A stretch of 64,000 nucleotides of DNA, taken from Breviolum minutum Mf 1.05b.01. Lineage: Eukaryota; Sar; Dinophyceae; Suessiales; Symbiodiniaceae. This document shows, one piece after another, positions 13,206 to 25,582 of the stretch (its first letter is position 1; every line of letters begins with the position of its first letter). Below the pieces are notes generated by a model that was given only the letters and a program-made list of their open reading frames with translations, had not been told where the DNA came from and made no database searches. The translations under genes were made by a program, and so were the position numbers. The stretch covers positions 102,190 to 166,189 of the forward strand of contig DF239961.1 of NCBI GenBank assembly GCA_000507305.1. Reading direction: 5' to 3'.

Positions 13206-16200
13206 TGCAGGGGCCTTCTCCGCCACCTTAGCCTCAGGCCAGTCGCCTGTCAAGAACTCGTTCAAATCACCTCAGATAGATGTACCGCATCTGTTGGTCG
13301 TTTCTTGGGATGTATAAGTTTGGGTGTAGAATTGCACACTTTACTAAATACTACGTTAAAAGTTTACATGATTCCAAAGTATGTCAAAGTGATGGCGATA
13401 CAAATGTAGAGATCAGTGGAAAACGTATCAGCACACTTCAAGAGATGTGTAGTGTTGTGTTTCTTTTCGGACCCCTGAGAATACATACTGTATCCAGGGA
13501 ATCAATGCACGGAGTCTATACATTTATCCCCAGCTTTTAATTTTAGGCACTGCATCCCCTTGATTCCCATGGGATGGTGCTGATTTATTGATTTATAAGA
13601 ATGTTGGTATTGTATCATGTATCATCTTCCCAAAGCAATGCATCCCCTTTCCAAAAGAAGATCTAATTCAAAGATCTACCTCTCAATACCTCTCAGTAAT
13701 AACTTGCTCCGTCTCAAAGGTGGTGTGACCCTACTATTCTAAATTCATGGAGTGCTGGGAATCCATCTCAAACTTCTACCAATCTGCCACTATGTCCAAC
13801 AAAAAGAAACGACGGCACCTTGAACGACTTCACTGGAGTGACGTTTATTGCCATCCTCAGAAAAATCAGGGGAACATTCAGTTTTTGATAAAAAATGACG
13901 ACAGTTTCATAAAGATTTCACACGAAACAAAGTCATTCCAAGAACATTCCTGTAATGTACAACTAAAAAATACACCAAAAAGCAAATGGAATTCGGAATC
14001 CATGAATCCCAAAAAACACCTCAGTCGCAAGCTTTGACATGTCGCAGTTTGCACCAATTGATAGAAATTGTATGAAAATTGTGAGAGATTCCCATGGCAT
14101 CCCCACTCATGGTCTATAGATGTCTTTTTTGCTAATTCAAGAATGCCAAGCCAAGAAGCAGGAGAAACATCATGTTCACTCGCTGTGCTTGATGTCTTTG
14201 GCACATCTCCTGGTTCAACTGCTCAATGCTAAACGGGGTGTATATATAATCGGTAACTAGTCATACATGGAGCATCCAAGGTGTTGCAGAATAGAACACC
14301 CAATGCAATGCTTGTACTTCCAACTCTGTTTGTGTCCTTATGCCGGTGACTTGGCAATACTGCATTCAGGTCTCTTGAGCTGCTCAGTTCTAAATTGTGT
14401 AGCAAACATTTCGCACAAACTTTCAAGTTGTAACACATCATCTCTGATTAAAAATTGCAACTACCTTGAATTCAAATTCAGTTTAAACATTTACACAGTG
14501 TAGCCACCATGATATAGCCACGGTACAAGATTATGTAAACCTTCAAAACCAACAGATCAGCGAAACACACATGCAGCTTCCTTGTATCAGAATCCATGCT
14601 TTAAACAAAAACTGAGACATGTGTGTCAACAACTACTACCCTCCCTGAAACTAACAGCTCGCACCTGAAAGTGGATGGTTGGAATACTAGTTTCCTTTTG
14701 GGTTTGGGCCTATTTTCAGGGGCTTCTGCTGTTAGTGACTAGAGAGAATATTTCCCAACATCACCTTAAATGGTCACCCTCCGTTTTCAACTGCTTGACA
14801 GTGGAACGGATCCTGGCTCTTCCGGAGCTTCCCCGTTCATCCTGACGAATGGGGGTTGTATATTCAAAGAACGCGACCACATTGAGTAAGGGTGATACTG
14901 TTGATGGAAGATGTATAAAGCCCTATGAATACTGGGATATCTACTACTGGTACATCAACTGGTGCAGGATTTCTTCCATCAACAGTATGGCTAGATACAA
15001 ATTCACAGAAAAAATCAGATATATGATATTTCATAGAGTACATGAGTACATGAACATCTACTTTCAATACATCTTGAGTAAGATTCACACCAAATAGTCC
15101 TGTGGGAAACTTCAAAAATCACTTGAGGATACATGGTGCCAGTGACGGGTAGTGACAAGCAGCAGGTGGGCCTGGGTGAATGTGTGATACCTATCACGCC
15201 AGGATACCAAACTACTACTTTCGTTTTGATGACTCTTGCTTAAGGTGGTTGGAAAAACATATTCCCCAAATGGTTTAATGGTGATTTGCCATAGTAGAAT
15301 ACGTCAAAGTATCACCTTAAACAACACACAAGTTGTGGACAATTCGAAAGTCTAAGAAACCTTGAACGTTGAAACCATCAATCCAATTGCATGGGAGGGG
15401 CATCGCCACCTCGCCCAAACACCTATCTCAACCCGTTGACAATATCGCCTGTCAGCTTACCCTGTCTCGACATCACAAAAAAGATGTAAAAAAGATGTAT
15501 TAGGAATCAGTCGCCTTGCAAAATGGAAGCTCGAAGCAATTCCTCCATTGCCGATTCGAAAGGTGTTGCTGTTGTTGTTGTTGTTGGCGTCGATGGTTGC
15601 TGGTGTCGATGGTTGTTGGTGTGGATGGCTGTTGGTTGCTGGTCGTTGGTTGTTTGTTGGTTGTTTGTTGGTTGTTTGTTGGTTGTTTGCCGCAACGTCA
15701 AACACTTTCAGGATCCACCATGATGCACCGTTTGATGTAGCATGAATCCTTATGGATGACGCTCACATGGAAATGAAGAATTCTGGTAAGTGACAAAGAA
15801 AACCCATGGGACCATCCGTCCCTGCTGTTTCAGCATATCGCAACTAACGGCAACTATAAGGATGCGCAAGTTGGCAAGGATTAGAAGCGAAACACTGTCT
15901 TGACTGCTATTGGGTGTTACTGGGAGGAGGTACCAAAATGTAGCAAACACACACTATCTTCACAATTCCACACTTGCCGGATTCGCGCAAGCTGCAAATC
16001 TAACATTGTGTATAATCATGACTATAAAGATCAAATGTAAGTATTGTATTGAATCAAATGGTGTCCAACAAATGAAAGCAAAGGCTTTAATAATCCAGTT
16101 AAAACATTGCGACACTATGTCACAGTAATTACCCTTAGATCAAGTCTCCTTTGAATTGAAAAGAGAAGAGCTGCATATTTTGTAAACAGAGCTAACTCTC

Positions 16201-19200
16201 AGTGGGGATGAACATAGCAAACAAGTTTTGCCCTGCTTGTCTTGGAACCTCACAGCTATTGAGATGATGAGATCTTGGCGGCGAAGCAGCGAATTCCCGC
16301 ACAACGCGGTTGTTCGAACAATGCTGCTCAGATTTTTATGATTGTATAACTGTAGTGATAGTGAAATGCGATGGTTTTGAACACGAGCTCACCACCTGAT
16401 TGCAGCAACCTTAGGTCTTGTACTTTCTGACTCTTGTATCTTATGTCAAATGTTGTCATCGTGGCCAGTTGCTTTTCCAAAGCACTTGGGATGTTCTGGT
16501 ACATGATCTCACCATTATCCCAGATTAACATCAAATGCCACGAAAACAAGAAACATAATATGCACCCCTGAAAACAAAGGAATATCCCCGAAAAATGTAC
16601 CAGTATGGTTGGAAGATGATTCATTTCCTTTCAAAATGGTACCTTTGTAAGGGACATTCGTTCAATTTCGGAGGGGGTACCCCTCCAAAGAATCGATCCT
16701 GAGGATTTTCCAGTGGCTGTAGACTAGGCTCCCTCCCCGGGGGGGGGCTCGGTTTCTCGTACCGATACGGCACGTTGGACAAAAGCCTGTGGATTTTGAT
16801 GTACGCCTGGCGACTGAGATGCTTGGGGATGCCATCGTGAGGCCTGCGGATACCTATGAAGTTTCATGGGCTGTTACTGGGAGCGGTATCAACTGATATT
16901 TTCTTCAAATGATTTGACTTGTGAACCTTTCCGAAATTTTTCATCAAAGACTGAAAAACATTCATTCAAAAAACCATTGGACTGTGCAGTCACCGTATTC
17001 ATAATGTACCTTCCTGTGCCCCCAACATAGGTCCATGGACCCCCTCTCCCAATATCATTGTTTTCCTGTCCATTTCATCATCTACAAGTTCACCCCCAAC
17101 AATGATACCCATGATTGAAAACATGGTTTACAGTAGGTTCTCACGAAAACCGTTCGTCCATACACCTTGTAGGCACATGCGATGTTTCAAGAGACATCAC
17201 ATCTGCCATGAAGCAATACTGCTGATGGAAGAAATCCTGCACCAGTTGAGGTTGGTAGTTTTTCCTATCATTTACAAGGTTTTATACATCCCAGGTGGTG
17301 CAGGATTTCTTCCATCAACAGTAGCATGCTATCCCAGAATCACCTAAAGCTCTGCACAAAACTACTCTTCCTCCATGGATCCGTCGGTGCAGTCTATGCC
17401 AGCCAAGGTGTGTAAATGTCATGACGGATCCATGGGACAATTGAATTGTATATTCGCCGATCCATGAATAGTTGGTTTTTATGGCAAATTACTAGGCAAA
17501 TATAAAATCGATCCATCATGGGTTAGAGGGGCTTCAAATGATGTGGCTTGATTATAACCCTCCCATGGATCTGTTCCTTGCCTTCTTCAAAAACGGCAAG
17601 TTGGGACCTTGGAGGTACCCGGATCGCCATCAAACCATCAACATAATGGCAAAAGTGGGTTCATGATAACCTCCATTGACAAGCCGAAAACGGGTGTCCA
17701 TGGGTGGCTTGTAAATCTGATTTCAAAAAAAACTTACAGCCACAAAAGGCACCACCATTCAACTTGCGTGCTTTTCAAAATCCTGTGCACTAAAGTCACC
17801 AAAAGATACAACCCTTGCCAAATTAGTGAGCATATGTGAGAATCATGTATTTATGCAAGCAACACAATAATGTATATATATATATCATATATCTATTATT
17901 ATTATATATCTTATATCTATTATATATACATATATACACAACTTCCCTACGATCGTCATTTTTGTCACAGCTGCTGCAGTTAGGTCTAACCATTACGACC
18001 CAGGAACGTCGCTCCCTGAGGGCACCAACAAGGCGGATAGGGCTTCCTGCAGGATAGGAAGTCATAGTGATGATACCGGCTAACCAGTTGAGGTTGGTAG
18101 TTGAAATCCCATTATTTTTGAAACAAACTGATTATCTATGCAGTATATTTAGATACATTTAGTGTTTTCTCTAATTTGTTATACCCCCACACGCCACACG
18201 CTATGCCGAACACGCTTTGTACACCAGCTTTGACCTCACTTTGAATCTTCCAAATATGTTTCGAGAAGTGACAACATGGACAACATAAACTTCAACTACA
18301 TAGGCCCTTCACATGGACTAGTACTGTTCATGGAAGAACTCCTGCAGCAAATCCTGCACCAGTTGATATGGTAAATATCCTGTTATTTACAAGGTTTTAT
18401 ACATCCCTGGTGGTTGTTTGGGATTTCTGAACCATCAACAGTAACATTCTCCAAAAACATACTGAAAACAAATTGAACTAGTTGGTGGGTTCAACCCATT
18501 TGAAAAATATCAGTGAAATTGGATCATTTCCGCCACCTAGTTAACCAATTTCCACCAGAAATCTCATTCCGAACGGCTTTTCTCCTGCAAATGTTCCCAT
18601 CCAGCAGGCGGATCGTCAAACTCTCCGGTTCCTGCCATGCGCCGTAAACCAACAAAGCCATGGAGAAATCACCATCGTTCCTGGCAAGTACCATATGAAA
18701 ATGGTAAGTGTTTCATTGCTATTTGTTCGTTTGCATTGGATCATTTTCCCAAAAAAAAGGGAAAATAAAGATCTTTGAAACCACCACCTCCAGGTGATTC
18801 AAGCCGTGGCCCCCATTTATCCCCTATTTGGAGGTCACCAACAACCCCTTTTTTAAGGTCACGTTTTCACCATCCCAAAAAGGTCATGGATTGAATCACC
18901 CAACGCTCCCAAGGTCCCAAGGCCAGTGCCACCTTGCCATGGCCAGGTGTCACTTGTTGCAACGTCCTGCCACGACCTTGCAACGCTGCAGGCAAGCGAA
19001 TCGATGACCTTTACACGGTGACATGGCATCAACGGTTCAATGATGATCTTATGAATATTATATGATGGATGTTGATGGTTTTCAAATGGGTTGAACCCAC
19101 CAACTAATTAATTTTTTTTGAGTATGTTTTTGGAGAATGTTACTGTTGATGGTTCGGAAATTCGGCCGGAAAACCACCTGGGATGTACAAAACCCTGTAA

Positions 19201-21950
19201 ATATTGGGATAAACTACCAACCTCAAGTGACCCAAGTGGTGAAGGATTTCTTCCGTCGGACCGTATTGTGACATTCTCATGAAGTACCTCCAATTCTGTG
19301 ACATACATGGTGTTTGCGTTTCAAACACCTTCGCATGATTCAACATGCCAAAACCGGAACCATTTTTGGATCCCGTCCGGTTCCTCAAATATTTTGTCAA
19401 AGATATTTGCTGACTTTTGATATCAAGTAATAACCAGTGATATACCCTCCAGGGAACTAACATATCCCACCACTGGAAAAAGAAACATCATCTTCAATGT
19501 TGCCATTTAAAAATATTTAAAAGGGGATATGTGATCGTTCCCAGGAGGGCAACAGTGATATACGTTTACATCAACCCATCATGTACCATATATCAACTGT
19601 CAACTTTTGGAACTTCCAGGGTACCACACTGACTTCCAGGACCTGAGGTTGTGGTGCTATTGGATGGATCCCTACTATCATTCCATGTAAGGTATGTTGA
19701 CCCACATGAATGGCTTAATTTTTATGGGATAGATGTAGGTAAATATATCGTTCGTCCCATGAATTGGATTTGATGCATGTTTGTTTGCAAAATGATGCAA
19801 ACGCGTATGGGGTACGCAATACGAAATCAACTGCTTGTGATCAAGAAATCAAGCCAATACTCTAAGACTCTAAGACTTGATACATTGAATTCCTTTGCAC
19901 CAAGGAAGCACATCTTACAAATTGAACCAGGAATTCGACGTGGAATTCGCAACGTGGCCACTGCCACGGGCGTGGACATGTGCATCTCGATGGTACGTGA
20001 TCAGAACCTTTGATGGTCCACATACCGTAGTTGCACCAACAGCTCCACAGGAAAGGGACCTTGCTACCCAAAAAGGAGCATGAATGTACGAAGTATAAAT
20101 CTAAAGTTGACTAAATATGTAAACTTCTATAACTCATAATCATATAATATCATATAAAAAATCTATACTGTATATAAGTATACAAATAAGGTCCATCATA
20201 CCCAAACAGCAAAGGTCCCATCTGTTCACATCTACCAACCCTGCAATTTTCAGTCCAGTGACACATACACAAGGGCAGCAGTTCAGAAAGCGAGTTTAAA
20301 GCTATCAGCACCTGGCAGGTTGGTTGTGGGGATCCATGAAAAGATGTTGAATTCCATCACAAGATGACAAGATGTATCCAAAATATTCTAGAATATTCTT
20401 CTCCACAAGAAATTTAAAAAAGATGTGCGAAACTACTTGGCCTTTTTGGGGGCTTCGGCTTATTTTCTCGGGCCATGTTGGGTTTTCGGTTAAGGGAAGT
20501 AGTTTTTTTCTGTGGCCACTGTTTGATTCATTGGTTGACCCATCTCAATCCACACCTGCTGTAGTGCTTCGCCCTGAAAGTTGGTCAGCAACTTGCTGAC
20601 ATGCCGCAAGGCCTTGGTGAAGGGAGACCAACGTACCGACCGTTGATGGCAACCAGAAATCCGGCAAGCGGCACCAGAGGTTGGTAGCTGAAGGTCCCAT
20701 GATTTACAAGGTTTCAAAAACATCCCAGGTCAAGGGTGAAGGATTTCTTCCATCAACAGTATTATGGCCTTATTAAGGCACTAAGGGTTTATTTACCATT
20801 GGTTTCCCTTGCTGATTAAACCCTTATTTCAGTTTTGTGAGGTACACCCCCGAAAACTAACATGGCTGGCTGGAAAATCACCATTTTTAATAGGAGTTAC
20901 GCCTTCATTCCCGGTTGGTTTTCCCAGTGTCATGTAGGTTTTCCGCAGGGTAAAAGCCAACAGTTTAAGATAAACCAATGACGGAACCCATGGGACCGGT
21001 ATATTTTTCTACATGAATGGTTGATGCTTATGATAAATTAGTAGGGTAAATATGCCAGTCCCATGGATCCCATGGGAAAGCTTTGGAAGATAAGTATCAT
21101 TTCAGGTCGAACAAAAAACATGTTTCGATCCATCTTGAATTTTAGAGAGTGTAGTAATCTGGAAGAATGAATTAATCACCAACCTACATAGAATAGAATG
21201 TCGGGTGCAGTCCTGATGTTGCCAAACACCACTGGGCCAATCACTCGAAACGGGGACCCTTACATTTTGAGGTGGCTGCCGGCTGCTTGACCCGGCACCA
21301 AGATGGGGGTTGAAGCTCATCACTAAACGATGAACCATCCTGAACAATCCATGTATCGTATATCTATTATCTATCCCATACCATCCATGAATGGTATATT
21401 TGATCCCTACATTTACCATTCATGTAGGTAAATATACCATACATGGATGGTATATCTATGTGTACCCTTCCCAAAACTAACAGCAGTTAGCCAGCTGAGA
21501 ATGCTCCACCCCCCCAAAGGAAAGGAAACTAGTTTTCCAAACATCCATTTTCAAATGCTTTTGCTGTTAGTTTCAGGGAGGGTATGCCATCTCTTTTTTG
21601 CATCACTGCTGGGGGTCACCACCTGCCGCAAGCTTTGCCCACATGGCTCCTGTGACGTTGTCAGGTGCTGTTGATGGAAGAAATCCTGCACCAGTTGATA
21701 GGTAGTCTGTCCAATTATTTACAAGGTTTTTTACATCCCAGGGTGTGCAGGATTTCTTCCATAAACAGTACCAAACATCAAGATCCTAAAAAATATCTTT
21801 TCTCTTGAGCACAGATGAATGGCTTGCGCCAAAATGGCTACGTTATAGTTTGACCAAATATTATGCAATGAACAAGTTCCAAATATTTCCGGCAACTCCA
21901 AGGCATTGTTTGTTTTAGGGTCCTTGACCCAACTTGATGTCAACTTGTCC
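13206..21950 (-). CDS. Multi-exon gene 3, unknown protein
   Basis: Exons in transcription order with phases: 21772-21950 (2-1), 21623-21667 (1-1), 21188-21258 (1-0), 20556-20612 (0-0), 19919-19985 (0-1), about 18900-18985, 18556-18680 (2-1), 17951-18046 (1-1), 16774-16853, 16396-16567 (0-1), 15767-15898 (1-1), a Q/N/T-rich exon from 15704, 14999-15099 (1-0), an exon from 14897, one from 14209, and 13206-13270 (1-0). A possible exon 17166-17218 follows a family A end. The first five join without phase conflict; the 21668-21771 intron is exactly one family A element. Best single exon is 16396-16567: TTTTCAG acceptor, CAG/GTGGTG donor, 57 codons beginning with a hydrophobic stretch and containing MYQNIPSALEKQLATM. 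The product is partly hydrophobic (16396-16567, 15767-15898) and partly helical-looking. The family is not recognised. All three frames are open in 16774-16853, so that exon's frame is weak. More than one gene may be present. Confidence 0.5.
14637..14745. mobile_element. Family B element
   Basis: Left end TACCCTCCCTGAAACTAACA; right end GCTGTTAGTGACTAGAG is diverged. Confidence 0.55.
14896..14987. mobile_element. Family A element filling a short intron
   Basis: 92-bp copy. The inferred minus-strand intron 14898-14998 (GTATCT...CAACAG, 101 bp) consists of this element plus eleven bases. Confidence 0.75.
15645..15690. repeat. 11-bp minisatellite in a probable coding exon
   Basis: About four copies of TTGGTTGTTTG. 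On the minus strand it lies in the Q/N/T-rich frame that starts at 15704. Confidence 0.85.
17217..17323. mobile_element. Family A element next to a probable exon
   Basis: Ends TACTGCTGATGG / CCATCAACAGTA. A protein-like frame (CFMADVMSLETSHVPT) starts at its minus-strand CAG and ends at a GTGTAT donor at 17166. Confidence 0.7.
18322..18443. mobile_element. Family A element, left part of a composite palindrome
   Basis: TACTGTTCATGG / CCATCAACAGTA ends. It is followed at 18444 by an arm that is inverted next to the copy at 19141. Confidence 0.75.
19141..19265. mobile_element. Family A element, right part of a composite palindrome
   Basis: Left end TACTGTTGATGGTTCGGAAA, degenerate right end (TTCCGTCGGACCGTA). 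Inverted relative to the 18322 copy. Confidence 0.7.
19443..19551. mobile_element. Family B element
   Basis: TACCCTCCAGGGAACTAACA at the left, inverted CGTTCCCAGGAGGG at the right. Confidence 0.6.
20634..20761. mobile_element. Family A element with a decayed splice end
   Basis: Left end degenerate (TACCGACCGTTGATGG). On the minus strand the terminal CAACAG has become CAACGG, and the exon 20556-20612 uses an AAG acceptor further on. Confidence 0.65.
20843..20952. mobile_element. Family B element, diverged
   Basis: TACACCCCCGAAAACTAACA left, TGTAGGTTTTCCGCAGGGTA right. Confidence 0.5.
20987..21077. mobile_element. Family D element
   Basis: CCCATGGGACCGGTATATTT / AAATATGCCAGTCCCATGG ends. Confidence 0.6.
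21375..21453. mobile_element. Family D element, short
   Basis: ACCATCCATGAATGGTATAT / ATACCATACATGGATGGTAT. Confidence 0.65.
21462..21584. mobile_element. Family B element
   Basis: TACCCTTCCCAAAACTAACA / TGTTAGTTTCAGGGAGGGTA. In a gene 3 intron, next to a family D element. Confidence 0.75.
21666..21770. mobile_element. Family A element that is exactly one intron of gene 3
   Basis: The minus-strand intron 21668-21771 reads GTACTGTTTATGG...CCATCAACAG; flanking exons join in phase 1 (…FRILMFG + APDNVTGAMW…). Confidence 0.8.
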
Positions 21951-21990
21951 CTATTAGATGAGGTCAAGTCATCCTAAGCGAATGAAACAT

Positions 21991-22085
21991 TACCCATACC
22001 ATCCATGTATGGTATATTTACCTACATTAATGGTTGAATTTTATGGTAAATGTAGGGAAATATGCCATACGTGGATGCTATGGGT
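21991..22085. mobile_element. Family D element
   Basis: ACCCATACCATCCATGTATG / CATACGTGGATGCTATGGGT. Confidence 0.7.
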
Positions 22086-22163
22086 TATCATCACTCATCT
22101 TCAAAATTTCTTGCTGCTAGTTTTGCGCAGTGTGACAAATGTGTACCAAAAGGTCTACTGTAG

Positions 22164-22272
22164 TACCCTCTAGTGAACTATATAACATGGCGATTGAAAG
22201 CCCCCATTCTGAACAGGATATACATCTTCACAAGGTCCATTTTCTGTTGCCACGACAGTTTACTAGAGGGTA
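22164..22272. mobile_element. Family B-like element
   Basis: TACCCTCTAGTGAACT / AGTTTACTAGAGGGTA inverted ends. Confidence 0.65.
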
Positions 22273-22684
22273 TATTGTAACGAAGTAAAATCAGTGGGAA
22301 CAACAAACTCGACACCATCTGATGAATTCATGAACAAATCAATCCAAAAACAAAACATCATCAACAAAAAATCTAACAAAACTCAGGGATTGTTTTGGTG
22401 AATTTCCACCACCAAAACATCCCCAAAATCGGAAAAAAACATCCGGTTCCGAAGAAACCTTCCCAACCTTCCCACCTCCCCAGGCAGTGGAAGTTCGCGA
22501 TCCGCGCCCTCCTCGAGGTTGGCAAGGTGCTTCGGTGAAATTCTATAATTTACCATTCAACACAGTTGGGTGAAACAACATTCTGCAGTAGTTGGGATGG
22601 TTAATATATTTTGATATATATTGTGACTGATGAGATATGATGGGGTATGTTTAGCTATGGGGGAATGTTGGAGATGCTGAAAAA

Positions 22685-22803
22685 TACCCTCCCTGAAATT
22701 AACGTAGCCCCTGAAACAATTGGTGGTTTTGGAGATGATTCTTTCTTTTTGGGGTAATTTGGGCCTATTTTCAGAGCGTTTGCTGTTAGTTTTAGGGAGG
22801 GTA
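22685..22803. mobile_element. Family B element
   Basis: TACCCTCCCTGAAATTAAC / GTTAGTTTTAGGGAGGGTA, 119 bp. Confidence 0.8.
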
Positions 22804-23068
22804 ATATATGTTAATATATTGTGACTGATGGGATTTCATGGGACTATCCGAGTATCCACTACATCTACATCATTGGTGCAGGATGTTCTCCAACCCTGTC
22901 GTTTAAGCTGAACAACTTATGGTGCAGATAAGATGAATGAAAATAATGCACATTTTAGCACCACGCAATAAAAATGCATTATGACAGTGAACATGATGAC
23001 AGCACATTAATTTTGGATGATTTTGGTTTCAGTGTTTTCAAACATCTTGATACAACATGACAGCAGCT

Positions 23069-23187
23069 TAGCAAACGACAAGAACCGCTGGCAACCACAA
23101 ACCCTAAACCGACCAAGCCGCGAAACTCATCATGGATATCATGACACGACCCGCAACCTTTTTCCCCGAGCGCCGTTTTCAAACCCA
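23069..23187 (-). CDS. Candidate exon, glycine/cysteine-rich
   Basis: After an acceptor GAGTGTCAG the frame stays open with a protein-like sequence (EKGCGSCHDIHDEFRGLVGL). GC is higher than in neighbouring DNA. It could be an upstream exon of gene 3. The donor is not resolved. Confidence 0.35.
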
Positions 23188-23570
23188 CTGACACTCAGCT
23201 TGCTCCCCATGCAAGTCCGACCTGACACCAACTGTCACCGGGATTGTGTTCGATATACTAAGTGTCAAGTTTCAAGGTTTCAACAGCGTTTTAAAACATG
23301 GGCATCCCGTTCAAGTCCGACCAATGCGATTCATCCCACTTTGACATGTTTCTTCTGTTTTTCTGACCCCCCAGCTGCAACCGAAAGATTCACTTTGTAC
23401 ATCATCTACAGTAACGTATAGCGTTCAACCCTTCATTGACGGCAGAGTCGTTCACAGAAATGACAGGCAGCAGGGGCGGAGAAGGAATATGTTGTGATCC
23501 ATTGTTGTGGTAGACCTAAATCAATCTTGGTAAACATTTCATGACTCAATGATATAGCATTTGTCACTGG

Positions 23571-23605
23571 TCCTCCTCCTCCTCCTCATCATCATCATCA
23601 TCATC
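23571..23605. repeat. (CCT)n(CAT)n microsatellite
   Basis: Five CCT-type units run into six ATC-type units. Confidence 0.9.
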
Positions 23606-23726
23606 TTCACCACTCCCATGCAAAAACACCTGCCTCATGTCAAGGAATCCACCTCAAGGCAGCACGCCAAGTGAAAAAAAAGGCAGACTCATCAGCTGAT
23701 TTGAAGAAATGATCCTGTGATGGAAG

Positions 23727-23822
23727 TAACCCCCTGGGAACAAACATAGCCCCTTTTCCCAAGGCACTTTCGAAGATAATTTTCCTTTTCCCATGATGGG
23801 ATATGTTAGTTCCAGGAGGGTA
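23727..23822. mobile_element. Family B element, diverged left end
   Basis: TAACCCCCTGGGAACAAACA / TGTTAGTTCCAGGAGGGTA. Confidence 0.55.
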
Positions 23823-24329
23823 CGAACAGAATACATTTGCAACTTACTACTTGGATCATCTCACCCAGTGGTCAAGGGTCACCAGTGACCATTCCATGCA
23901 AAAATGTCATGCAGCAAAAATGCAACCATCGTGGAGAAGGTAGAATGTCCTCGTATCCCGGGACTATCCCCGAATTTCAATGCTTAGATCATTTTCATAT
24001 TGGGGATGGTCCACTTCCATATTCGTATTCCATAAAGGTCACAAATCTATGTAGTGATTGCACCTCATTTTTGCGGTAAGGTGGGCTGGGTTTGTCGCAT
24101 AATCTTTCACAAGCCCCAATTTCAAAATGCAGTCACCTTGCCGAGAAATACATCACATCTGTTTGATAACATGTATTCCAGCACTATCTTCATCTGTCTA
24201 TAACATATTAAATTGACAGTTCCGTAATGCTATCACAAAAAAACAATCACACAAACGGTTCCAATGACTCCAAGACCCCCCCAAAAAATCTACAGTAGCA
24301 CAAATAAAGATCATGCTAAGTGCAACAAT

Positions 24330-24632
24330 AAAAATCTGACAAAATCTTGTTGGAAAAAATCCCCAAATTCAAATTGAGAACTGCACACCGTACTACTGAT
24401 GTCCACAACCTGGAAAGTAGATGGCGGTTCACTCCCATGTATTGGTTTATCATATCCCCTTTACTAAGCCACCTTTTGGGGGTGGATAGCCATCTACATG
24501 CCATCTACTTTCCAGATGGTATATACATATCATCTACCAAAAAAAGGCATGCAAAACTGAGCACTGAAGGTTTTAATGGTGCCTCCCCAGAGCTGCAAGC
24601 ATCACTGTCTTCTTTGGCCTGTCCAAAATACC
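24330..24632 (-). CDS. Two exons separated by a family F inverted-repeat intron
   Basis: Exon 24538-24632 follows a pyrimidine-rich acceptor (TTTTTTTTGGGTTTGCAAG) and is open in phase 1-0 (QAKEDSDACSSGEAPLKPSV). The intron 24410-24537 (GTAGAT...CTTTCCAG) is made of the family F element plus about 22 bp. The next exon starts at 24409 in phase 0 (VVDISSTVCSSQFEFGDFF) and runs to about 24340. Joined, the two read through smoothly. Function unknown; it may be the 5' part of gene 3. Confidence 0.5.
24410..24515. mobile_element. Family F inverted-repeat element in an intron
   Basis: Perfect 16-bp inverted ends CTGGAAAGTAGATGGC / GCCATCTACTTTCCAG. TTTCCAG acts as the minus-strand acceptor of the exon starting at 24409. 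Confidence 0.85.
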
Positions 24633-25474
24633 CTTGCAAACCCAAAAAAAATTATCAATAAAACGGTGTTTTTTAAAGGGCTGCTAAAAAGTGGGAAAAA
24701 GAATGTTAGTATTGTTTATGGGTTTTTGAAACATGTATATATATATATATATATCTTGTTATCTTGTATATGTGTGTATATCTTGTATATTGACCAACAC
24801 ATCTGTGCATCTGTTTTTGAGCAACGCCAAGAGAGAACATCTTTCTATTCTTCCACTTGTCTGCGCCACTTTCAGTTGATCAATGAAATATCATGCAATT
24901 CCATGAATGTTGCTCAAAATCAGGTCATAGCTGAAAGTTTGTCAGTTGATTTTGCCAATTTGTCATGGTGGGTGGTGTACTGTAGAGAATGTATAGATTT
25001 GGACCAGTTTACAGTGGCCCTGATGATCACTATCCCTGCGCAGTAATTCTGAGAATCATGACCATATAGGCCTTGCCATCGTCATTTTTGTCATCACTAA
25101 ATTACAGCGTGACCATCTATATCATTGTTGGACATACAAGTATAAATAGATACATATACAAATACATGATGGACATAATACTTGCATGCACATTTATAAG
25201 TACATATATAGACGTACACGTGGACATTTACATTTCCACATATACATACACTGTATGCAAAGTATATACACATATTTGTACAAACAGAAAAGACATATCA
25301 TATTGTATACACTTTACAAACAAATACAAACATGCATACAAGATATCTGGCCAAATTTTGATTTGATATTTGACCAAGTTAGATTTCCCTGGAATAAGGG
25401 GAATTCCCGAAACCTCAGCTACCTTTTGGGGGCCCAGGTCGTGTGAGGTTGCAATACATACGATTATACGGATA

Positions 25475-25582
25475 TACCCCCGACTAGCATGGCAATGGAA
25501 AATTGAAACCATGAATGAGTTGATGTATCTCCTAATAAAAATGGTGATGTTCCAGCCGGCCATGTTAGTTTTCAGGGGAGTA
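25475..25582. mobile_element. Family B element, diverged
   Basis: TACCCCCGACTAGCATGGC / CATGTTAGTTTTCAGGGGAGTA. Confidence 0.5.
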
